Shown one piece after another: positions 1-4,877 of a stretch of 7,092 nucleotides of DNA. The first letter of the stretch is position 1, and every line of letters begins with the position of its first letter. Source of the stretch: Elusimicrobia bacterium RIFCSPLOWO2_01_FULL_54_10 (GTDB lineage Bacteria; Elusimicrobiota; Elusimicrobia; 2-02-FULL-39-32); the NCBI GenBank assembly GCA_001799975.1, contig MGUQ01000002.1, positions 1 to 7,092 of the forward strand, written 5' to 3'. The translations under genes were made by a program, and so were the position numbers. The notes beneath the pieces are model-generated. The model did no database searches, was not told the origin of the DNA, and saw nothing but the letters and a program-made list of their open reading frames with translations.

Positions 1-1035
1 CGCATGATCCAGTCCAACATCAAGAACGTGGAATTCGTTTCCGCCAACACCGACGCGCAATGGCTCAAGCATTCCTCCCTGGCGCCTCACAGAATTCAGC
101 TGGGATCCGCATTGACCAAGGGCCTGGGAGCGGGGGGAGACCCTGAAAAAGGCCGTCTCGCCGCCGAAGAAAGCGAAGCGGAGCTTCGGGACGCGCTCAC
201 CGCCTGCGATCTAGTTTTCATCACGGCCGGAATGGGCGGAGGCACCGGCACGGGGGCAGCTCCCGTGGTGGCAAAAATCGCCCGCGAGATGGGCATTCTT
301 ACGGTGGGCGTTGTGACCCGGCCATTTGAATTTGAGGGCCGGCACAGACAGAATCAGGCCGAAATCGGCATAAAAAATATAAAACAATATACGGACACGC
401 TTGTGGTCATTCCCAACGACCGCCTTTTTTCCGTCATTGAGCAGGACACCCCCTGGGAAGACTGCTTCCACATTGTGGATGATGTTTTGAGAAAAGCCGT
501 GCAGGCCATCTCGGACGTCATCACCCGCCCGCAGGAAATCAACATGGATTTCGCCAATGTGAAGGCCCTCATGGCCAATTCGGGCGATGCTTTGATGGGC
601 ATCGGCGAAGCCACGGGCTCTGACCGCGCCATCCGCGCGGCACAGCTTGCCATGGAATCGCCGCTCCTGGAAAATGTCTCCATTGAAGGCGCCAAGGGGC
701 TCCTCATCAACATCTGCGGCAAAAAGCGCGGCGTGACCATGCACGAAGTGCGCGACGCCATGAACCACATTTATTCCGTGGTGTCTCCCGACGCCAAAGT
801 CTTCGGCGGCCTGGGCACGGAAGAAACCCTTGAGGATTCCATCCGAATCACCGTGATTGCCACGGGGTTTCCCGTCAGCCGCGGCGCGCGCTCACCGCTC
901 CCTGCGTCCGCTCACAACAGGCGGTTCGTCGAGCGCCGCAAGACTCTCATTGATTCTCAGGGCGAACCTGAGACCGTCGCAGACCCCATGGATCTGCGTC
1001 GCCCCGCTTTTCTAAGACGAAAACCTCCGCGTTGA
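1..1035 (+). CDS. ftsZ: Cell division GTPase FtsZ, 5' end outside the window
   Basis: FtsZ is the tubulin homologue that polymerises into the cytoplasmic Z-ring and recruits the division machinery. The reading frame is open from base 1, where the codon before the first Met is Arg. That fits the end of the family's N-terminal GGGGxNAxNRM segment, so a few dozen N-terminal residues are missing and the Met at 4 is internal. Numbering from that Met, the tubulin signature GGGTGTG is at 78-84, RPFEFEG at 106-112 with Arg115 (the E. coli Glu138/Arg142 region), NDRL at 138-141 and the T7 synergy loop NMDFANV at 180-186. The C-terminal peptide DLRRPAFLRRK (330-340) matches the conserved FtsA/ZipA-binding tail after a short linker of about 40 residues. 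One oddity is that Asn185 stands where the family has the catalytic Asp (E. coli Asp212). The stop overlaps the next gene's start by 4 nt. Family assignment is certain. Confidence 0.97.
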   Translation, partial: RMIQSNIKNVEFVSANTDAQWLKHSSLAPHRIQLGSALTKGLGAGGDPEKGRLAAEESEAELRDALTACDLVFITAGMGGGTGTGAAPVVAKIAREMGILTVGVVTRPFEFEGRHRQNQAEIGIKNIKQYTDTLVVIPNDRLFSVIEQDTPWEDCFHIVDDVLRKAVQAISDVITRPQEINMDFANVKALMANSGDALMGIGEATGSDRAIRAAQLAMESPLLENVSIEGAKGLLINICGKKRGVTMHEVRDAMNHIYSVVSPDAKVFGGLGTEETLEDSIRITVIATGFPVSRGARSPLPASAHNRRFVERRKTLIDSQGEPETVADPMDLRRPAFLRRKPPR

Positions 1036-1604
1036 TCCGCCACGCCTCTGTTGCTGGGGACGGAAACTCCAAAGACTCCGTCGTCAGAAAAAAAATCCTC
1101 CTTAAGCACGGCGTGGACCCTTCCAAAATCATTTTGGGGGAACAAACCCACGGAATCAACATTGCCGCCGTAAAATCCATTCTGCCCAATCTTCATCCGG
1201 ACACAGACGGCTTCATGACGGACCTCCCCGGAGTCGCGCTGGGCGTTTTTTCCGCAGATTGCGCGCCTGTTTTTCTCTCCAGCATGGACAATAAGGTGAT
1301 TGGAATTCTTCATGCGGGCCGGCGCGGCACGGCGGCGGGCATTCTTCCCCAAGCTTTGAAGCAGTTCCGCGACAAGTGGGGAGTGGACTCCCAAAACACG
1401 GTCCTGCACCTGGGGCCGCACATCCGCAAATGCTGTTATGAAGTGGATTTGACACAGCGACTGCTGGAGCAAGCGGCGGCTCACGGCATCCCTGAAGAAA
1501 ACAGGACATCGGATGCCCGCTGCACTGCCTGCGGAGGCGGTTTTTTTTCCTACCGACGGACGAAAACCGCGGAAAGAATGCTATCATTTATTCTTATAAA
1601 ATGA
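1032..1604 (+). CDS. pgeF: Laccase-domain purine nucleoside phosphorylase-like protein (PgeF/YlmD/YfiH family), short N-terminus
   Basis: The family (formerly called polyphenol oxidase or multicopper oxidase) includes zinc enzymes that phosphorolyse or deaminate purine nucleosides; a peptidoglycan-editing role is described for E. coli YfiH. The predicted zinc triad is His40 (in EQTHG), Cys77 (in SADCAPVF) and His94 (in LHAGRRG). Their spacings of 37 and 17 residues agree with the family. GPHIRKCCYEV (128-138), the Cys164/Cys167 pair and FFSYRRTKTAERM (171-183) complete the C-terminal signature. At 190 residues it is shorter than the usual 240-280, and the loss is at the N-terminus. An in-frame TGA at 969-971 bars extension, and the only start-like codon after it is the TTG at 1032, which overlaps the ftsZ stop (TTGA). 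No Shine-Dalgarno is evident, so reinitiation coupled to ftsZ is likely. The usual HAGWRG motif reads HAGRRG. A ylmD/yfiH-type gene beside ftsZ is a recurrent arrangement. Confidence 0.9.
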   Translation: MIRHASVAGDGNSKDSVVRKKILLKHGVDPSKIILGEQTHGINIAAVKSILPNLHPDTDGFMTDLPGVALGVFSADCAPVFLSSMDNKVIGILHAGRRGTAAGILPQALKQFRDKWGVDSQNTVLHLGPHIRKCCYEVDLTQRLLEQAAAHGIPEENRTSDARCTACGGGFFSYRRTKTAERMLSFILIK

Positions 1605-2671
1605 GCGATCATTTAAACAAAATCCGCAAACAAATCGACAGGATCGACGACGCCATCCTGGCACAGCTGCTTAAGCGCGCCGGCCTTGCCAAAAAGATAT
1701 GGCAGGTGAAATCCGAGATCGGCGAAGGCGTTTATTCCAGCACGCGCGAGCGCGAAATTTTGGACCGCCTTCTGTCCAAAAAAGTCGCTCCTTTGAGCGC
1801 GGAAGACATTGAATCCATATTCCAGGAGATCATCAACGCCTCGCGGAATGTCCAGAAGCGCCTGCGTGTCTCCTTTTTCGGGCCCGAATCCACTTTCACG
1901 CACCAGGCGGCCCGGAAACACTTCGGTAAGGGCGCGGAGATGATCCCGCAAAAATCCATTTCGGATGTTTTCCCTGATGTGGAGAAATCCCGCGCGGATT
2001 ACGGCGTTGTGCCCATCGAAAATTCCACCGAGGGCGTGGTCAATCACACGCTCGACATGTTCATGAATTCGGATTTGATGATCTGCGCCGAGCGGGAAGA
2101 GCCCATTTCGCACCATCTTCTCTCGCCGTCGGGCAGCATCGGCAAGATCAAGCGCGTCTATTCTCATCCGCAGGCCCTGGCCCAATGCCGCAACTGGCTG
2201 CAAAGCCACCTGCCCAAGGTTGAAATTTGCGAGTCCGCCTCCACGGCGGATGCCGCGCTCCAGGCGTCCCTGGACGCTTCAGCCGCGGCCATTGCGTCGC
2301 CTTTGGCCGCCAAACTGCACCACTTGCGCACCGTGGCCGCCGGCATCGAAGATTTCAGGGAAAATTTCACCCGGTTTCTTATCATCGGCAAGCACTCTCC
2401 GGGATCTTCCGGCAAGGACAAGACTTCCATCCTGCTCGGCATCAAAGACCGAGTGGGAGCGCTGAATGATATTTTGGAGATTTTTAAGAAAAATACCATG
2501 AACCTCACCAAAATTGAGTCCCGCCCCACCAAGCGAAAGGCCTGGGAATACCTCTTTTTTGTGGATTTCATCGGGCACATGTCGGACCTTCCCATCAAAC
2601 GAGCCTTGGAAGAGCTTAAGAAGTCCTGTCTGACGCTCAAAATCCTCGGCTCTTACCCCAAGACTGATTAA
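1601..2671 (+). CDS. pheA: Bifunctional chorismate mutase / prephenate dehydratase (P-protein)
   Basis: This cytosolic enzyme converts chorismate to prephenate and then to phenylpyruvate, the precursor of phenylalanine. Residues 1-88 form an AroQ-type chorismate mutase, with Arg9, Arg26, Lys37, Arg49 and Glu50 at the active-site positions seen in E. coli P-protein. Residues 90-265 are the prephenate dehydratase domain: GPESTFTHQAA (94-104), PIENSTEGVVNHTLD (138-152), SHPQALAQC (188-196), AAIASPLAA (229-237) and the catalytic-loop motif NFTRF (255-259). Residues 275-356 are an ACT regulatory domain, with GALNDIL (286-292) and the phenylalanine-binding ESRP motif (306-309). This implies feedback inhibition by phenylalanine. 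The length of 356 is normal. The start ATG overlaps the pgeF stop (ATGA) and lacks a strong Shine-Dalgarno, so translation is probably coupled. Just after its stop, base composition drops and a non-pathway gene begins. Confidence 0.97.
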   Translation: MSDHLNKIRKQIDRIDDAILAQLLKRAGLAKKIWQVKSEIGEGVYSSTREREILDRLLSKKVAPLSAEDIESIFQEIINASRNVQKRLRVSFFGPESTFTHQAARKHFGKGAEMIPQKSISDVFPDVEKSRADYGVVPIENSTEGVVNHTLDMFMNSDLMICAEREEPISHHLLSPSGSIGKIKRVYSHPQALAQCRNWLQSHLPKVEICESASTADAALQASLDASAAAIASPLAAKLHHLRTVAAGIEDFRENFTRFLIIGKHSPGSSGKDKTSILLGIKDRVGALNDILEIFKKNTMNLTKIESRPTKRKAWEYLFFVDFIGHMSDLPIKRALEELKKSCLTLKILGSYPKTD

Positions 2672-2672
2672 C

Positions 2673-3218
2673 ATGTCCAAATATATTTGCATTTTATTGC
2701 TTATTTCTCTCACCGGTTGTGGTGCAACAATTCATTCCCAATTGGTGAAGAAAGATGCTCGGATGGGGGACTGTAAAAAGGTTCACCTGATGATTGCGAC
2801 CGCGGGAGGTGGAATATCGGTCACCAGTGCTGGTATGGGAAGTGGCACTGCCTCAGCCAACGCAACACCAACTGGAGTCTCCGCGGGTGCGATTGGATTA
2901 GGGTTATCTGCGAGTCACGTAATGTCTGGCAACGATCAAATAAATATGGCGGTTCAAGATATCGCGTTCGCCCTGCGGGATATGGGGTTCGATACTATTG
3001 AAAAAACTGGCGAAGCTGATGCAATAGCTTTGTTCTCCATCGGCACCGTCCGTTATGACCCTCTGACAGGATGGATAGCTGACAGGGCATTTCTTGATTT
3101 CAAGGATAATAAAACTGGTTCCATGATACTCAGCATTAAAGCTAACACTCGATTTGTTACTCCTACCGTTGGATCTTTAGTACGCAATATCGTTTCCGAA
3201 TTAAAAAAATATCGTTGA
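2673..3218 (+). CDS. Small putative outer-membrane lipoprotein of unknown function
   Basis: I do not recognise the family. Residues 1-16 form a short lipoprotein signal peptide: Lys3, a hydrophobic stretch, then lipobox LTGC with the acylated Cys at 16. Gly, not Asp, follows the Cys, so by the E. coli sorting rule it would go to the outer membrane. Residues 43-87 are rich in Gly, Ala, Ser and Thr. The C-terminal half has a defined pattern, GFDTIEKTGEADAIALFSIG (about 100-119), then GWIADRAFLDFKDNKTG and KANTRFVTPTVGSLV. This suggests a compact periplasmic domain, and the GF...AD pattern recalls other small bacterial lipoproteins. The start lies 1 nt after the pheA stop with no Shine-Dalgarno, so expression may depend on read-through from pheA. 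Codon use is more AT-rich than in pheA, which suggests separate ancestry. Being a gene is well supported; the function is not known. Confidence 0.75.
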   Translation: MSKYICILLLISLTGCGATIHSQLVKKDARMGDCKKVHLMIATAGGGISVTSAGMGSGTASANATPTGVSAGAIGLGLSASHVMSGNDQINMAVQDIAFALRDMGFDTIEKTGEADAIALFSIGTVRYDPLTGWIADRAFLDFKDNKTGSMILSIKANTRFVTPTVGSLVRNIVSELKKYR

Positions 3219-3238
3219 CGGTTCTTCGTGAATCCATG

Positions 3239-3260
3239 GGATCAGATCAAGTCCTGATTC
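3239..3260 (+). other. Weak stem-loop after the lipoprotein gene
   Basis: GGATCAG (3239-3245) can pair with CTGATTC (3254-3260), including one G-U pair, around an 8-nt loop. An overlapping inverted repeat TGAATC/GATTCA (3229-3234 and 3256-3261) competes with it. The downstream bases are AT-rich but have no uninterrupted T-run, so this is not a clear intrinsic terminator. It could be a weak terminator or mRNA 3'-end structure. Confidence 0.25.
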
Positions 3261-3286
3261 AAATATTTCTAAAATCGGATTATTAT
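3258..3286 (+). promoter_or_regulatory. Candidate sigma70-type promoter for the 215-residue protein gene
   Basis: TTCAAA (3258-3263) and TATTAT (3281-3286) are separated by exactly 17 nt and have two and one mismatches to the -35 and -10 consensus. Transcription would begin near 3293 and give a leader of about 60 nt before the ATG at 3355. Such matches arise easily in AT-rich DNA, so support is modest. Confidence 0.3.
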
Positions 3287-3344
3287 AAGCTGCAAGTCGA
3301 TCAAGTAAAGCCTCATAAAATAGCGCCAGGGGATCAGAAGACAT

Positions 3345-3348
3345 AGGA
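3345..3348 (+). promoter_or_regulatory. Ribosome binding site for the 215-residue protein
   Basis: AGGA lies 6 nt before the ATG at 3355, a normal Shine-Dalgarno spacing. This supports 3355 as the start. An ATG at 3348 in another frame opens only a 14-codon frame. Confidence 0.5.
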
Positions 3349-3354
3349 TGGAAA

Positions 3355-4002
3355 ATGAACAAGACTCAGGTGGCAGTCAAAAGTATTCTTGATCGGCTTA
3401 ACAGAATTAAGGCAGGTTTTTCAGACTGTGGCATTGCTATAATAGGCGGTAATCGGACTGCCGGTTTATATAACGATCCCCTTTTACAAAACATACATAA
3501 GAACAGAGTTATATCTCTCTTTATAAATATTGCCCATCTCAAAGATGACGTCAACCGCTGGGCTAAAGTTTCCGGCATTGACTCAAATAAAGTTGAGGAT
3601 TTTTGCACAAAGAGTCATGCGGTCAATCTTGTTATTAAGGTGGCCGATACTGCTAAGCATGGGTTAGGTGGCAGATCAAAAAATAATTCTCCACTTGAAT
3701 ACGAGATAGTTCTTATGGTGCAGTCTGGTGAAAAACCAGATCCCTCCGATAAGATTACAGATTTATTTTGGCTTGTCGTTGATACTCACGGTGAGCCGCA
3801 TCAATCAAATCTATTATTATCAAAAGCTCTATGTGATTGGCTGTTATTCATGGATAATAATAATATCGATGTAAAAAAATGGATTGAAACATGGGAACCA
3901 AAACAGTTGCCTAAAGGCTGGTCTCATTACAAAGGAATGATTCCTGAGGGACTAATGCGGAAAATGAAAGAGGATGCTGATGCGCGTATATTATCTTTCT
4001 AA
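3355..4002 (+). CDS. Hypothetical soluble protein, 215 residues, possibly HEPN-like
   Basis: I cannot name a family. The protein has no signal peptide or membrane segment and looks mostly helical. Residues 52-107 show the clearest pattern: FINIAHLKDDVNRW (56-69), then VEDF (80-83), a helix, and VADTAKHGLGGR (96-107). A HLKD...(D)xxKH...R arrangement is reminiscent of uncharacterised proteins of mobile or defence loci, and of HEPN-like helical domains in which a conserved Arg or His acts in RNA cleavage. The canonical RxxxxH motif is not evident, so this is only a suggestion. The C-terminal part has a Trp-rich tail (WIETWEPKQLPKGW). The gene is strikingly AT-rich beside pheA and aroF (28% G+C over 3841-3900). 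It is flanked by gaps of over 100 nt, unlike the overlapping genes around it, and sits upstream of a toxin-antitoxin pair. The coding call rests on length, a good ribosome binding site and sensible protein composition. Confidence 0.75.
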   Translation: MNKTQVAVKSILDRLNRIKAGFSDCGIAIIGGNRTAGLYNDPLLQNIHKNRVISLFINIAHLKDDVNRWAKVSGIDSNKVEDFCTKSHAVNLVIKVADTAKHGLGGRSKNNSPLEYEIVLMVQSGEKPDPSDKITDLFWLVVDTHGEPHQSNLLLSKALCDWLLFMDNNNIDVKKWIETWEPKQLPKGWSHYKGMIPEGLMRKMKEDADARILSF

Positions 4003-4020
4003 CCAACTGTCGCAGTCAAT

Positions 4021-4051
4021 CCAGACGACTCCATCATTGGAGCGCTCCTGG
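4021..4051. repeat. Interrupted inverted repeat with an embedded perfect palindrome
   Basis: CTCCA (4029-4033) and TGGAG (4038-4042) form a stem around TCAT. Outside them CCAG (4021-4024) pairs with CTGG (4048-4051), with internal-loop bases between the two stems. The right part also contains the perfect 10-bp palindrome GGAGCGCTCC (4039-4048), so two alternative folds are possible. There is no following T-run, so it is not a standard intrinsic terminator. It is more GC-rich than the DNA on either side. It may be a protein-binding site, an mRNA 3' structure, or a remnant of an insertion. Confidence 0.4.
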
Positions 4052-4088
4052 GAAAACATGAAAATCTCTTCAGAATAATCTGTTTATA

Positions 4089-4117
4089 TTGACAAATACT
4101 AATAAATAGAGTATATT
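4089..4117 (+). promoter_or_regulatory. Near-consensus sigma70 promoter of the toxin-antitoxin operon
   Basis: A perfect -35 TTGACA (4089-4094) and a -10 TATATT (4112-4117, one mismatch) are separated by the ideal 17 nt. Transcription should start near 4124, which leaves only about 10 nt before the first antitoxin ATG at 4134, or 16-19 nt before the Mets at 4140 and 4143. No Shine-Dalgarno is visible, so the antitoxin message may be nearly leaderless. This is the best promoter match I found in the window, and it gives the pair its own transcription inside the aromatic operon. Confidence 0.7.
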
Positions 4118-4135
4118 ACTGATAATAGAATATAT
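4098..4135. repeat. Tandem imperfect repeats over the -10 and start codon, candidate antitoxin operator
   Basis: ACTAATAAATAGAGTATAT (4098-4116) is followed after 1 nt by ACTGATAATAGAATATAT (4118-4135). The cores AATAGAGTATAT and AATAGAATATAT differ at one base and are 19 bp apart. A weak inverted repeat ATACT/AGTAT (4096-4100, 4110-4114) overlaps the first copy. The repeats cover the spacer, the -10 box and the start codon. That is where an autorepressing antitoxin with an excisionase-type HTH could bind. The repeats are seen directly; the operator role is inferred. Confidence 0.45.
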
Positions 4136-4421
4136 GAACATGATGACTCTGACAGTTGAAGAAGTTGCAAATATCCTGAGGCTCTCGCCCATCACCGTAT
4201 ACCGTGAGCTTGTCAAACGCCACATCCCTGGTTTCAAGGTGGGAAACCAGTGGCGGATCAGGGAAGACATTTTGCGGGAATGGATGCGGGAAAAGAGCGG
4301 CTGGATCTCACGTTTTGACAAGCTCTGGATGGGGTTTCAAAAAACCGGGCGGAAAAAGCAGATTACTGAAGAAATCATTCAGGAGGAGATTCTAAAAACC
4401 CGCAAGGGTCGCCAACGATGA
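4134..4421 (+). CDS. Helix-turn-helix antitoxin, excisionase/MerR-like DNA-binding domain
   Basis: This is the probable antitoxin and autorepressor of the PIN toxin encoded next. Residues 6-51 match the excisionase-family HTH (HTH_17 type): LTVEEVANILRLSPITVYRE, then IPGFKVGNQWRIREDILREWM, with the recognition helix around 18-26 and the wing around 33-43. The charged tail (52-95, ending EEILKTRKGRQR) lies where such antitoxins carry the toxin-binding segment. The length of 95 is typical. The start is ambiguous among Met1, Met3 and Met4 (4134, 4140, 4143); none has a Shine-Dalgarno, and the promoter lies very close upstream. The stop overlaps the toxin ATG by 4 nt (ATGA), the classic coupled antitoxin-toxin arrangement. 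An excisionase for a mobile element is the alternative, but no integrase is nearby. Confidence 0.85.
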   Translation: MNMMTLTVEEVANILRLSPITVYRELVKRHIPGFKVGNQWRIREDILREWMREKSGWISRFDKLWMGFQKTGRKKQITEEIIQEEILKTRKGRQR

Positions 4422-4828
4422 AAGTGGTGCTGGACACCAATGTTTTGGTATCCGGACTCCTGGTTCAGGGAAGCGTCCCGTCAGAAATTTTAAGGGATTT
4501 TAGGGACGGTCAATGGATTCTGGTTCTTTCAGGAGCCATTTTGGAAGAATATGGCAGGGTTTTAAGGCGGAAAAAATTTGACCTGTCGACTGCAAATATT
4601 GAAAGCATGCTCCGACTTATCGAAAATAAGGCCCTCAAAGTCATTCCCTCTGAACATTTCACTATCATTCACCAAGACCCTTCTGACAATGAATTTCTTG
4701 ATGTTGCCGTGGAATGTCATGCTGATTTTATCGTTTCCGGAGACCAGCATTTGCTTGCCCTCAAACGCTTTCGCGGAATTCCCATTTTGCTTCCCTCTGA
4801 GTTTTTAAAAGCATTGAGGGAGATTTAG
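4418..4828 (+). CDS. PIN-domain toxin, putative ribonuclease of a type II toxin-antitoxin system (COG1569-like)
   Basis: PIN-domain toxins are Mg/Mn-dependent ribonucleases that cleave RNA and arrest growth unless bound by their antitoxin. The whole 136-residue protein is one PIN domain. The first acidic residue is Asp6 in VVLDTNVLVSGLL. Glu44 lies in ILEEYGRVL, and the third cluster is DPSDNEFLDVAVECHADFIVSGD with Asp90, Asp95 and Asp109. FRGIPILLPSEFLKAL at the C-terminus is typical of the COG1569 (PIN_3) group. All the acidic residues needed for metal binding appear intact, so the toxin is probably active. Translation is coupled to the HTH gene by an ATGA overlap, and AAGGG (4404-4408) is a plausible ribosome binding site. 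Residual activity and RNA target cannot be read from sequence. Confidence 0.9.
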   Translation: MKVVLDTNVLVSGLLVQGSVPSEILRDFRDGQWILVLSGAILEEYGRVLRRKKFDLSTANIESMLRLIENKALKVIPSEHFTIIHQDPSDNEFLDVAVECHADFIVSGDQHLLALKRFRGIPILLPSEFLKALREI

Positions 4829-4877
4829 GCCTCTAAACCCTAGCCCCCATAGACAGTATTTTGTAAACTTATTGGCT

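Noticed and set aside
957..1484. Long minus-strand open frame (175 codons) opposite the ftsZ end and pgeF
   Set aside because: It lies opposite two well-recognised genes, has no recognisable motif and has the Arg/Gly-rich composition typical of shadow frames in GC-rich DNA.
1736..1741. Ser-Ser (residues 46-47) in place of the E. coli chorismate mutase Asp48 region
   Set aside because: This position varies in other P-proteins, where the contact can come from the backbone, so it does not indicate loss of mutase activity.
1889..1891. Ser in the prephenate dehydratase GPExTF motif in place of Gly
   Set aside because: Small residues such as Ala or Ser occur here in other functional family members, so it is not notable.
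3238..3338. Short repeats GGGATCAGA (3238-3246, 3330-3338) and GATCAAGT (3245-3252, 3299-3306) in the gap
   Set aside because: They are only 8-9 bases long, irregularly spaced and unrelated to a CRISPR or iteron pattern; chance is a sufficient explanation.
4381..4388. Perfect Shine-Dalgarno-like AGGAGGAG inside the antitoxin gene
   Set aside because: It lies about 30 nt before the toxin ATG with no start codon at the right distance, and it simply encodes part of the Gln-Glu-Glu run of the antitoxin.
4872..4877. Upstream in-frame TTG as hisC start
   Set aside because: It adds only two residues, has no better ribosome binding site than the ATG at 4878, and ATG is preferred.
4822..4877. Possible promoter or terminator between the PIN gene and hisC
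   Set aside because: TAGACA (4850-4855) lacks a -10 box at a suitable distance, and only a 4-bp TAGG/CCTA pairing is visible, so neither call is supported.
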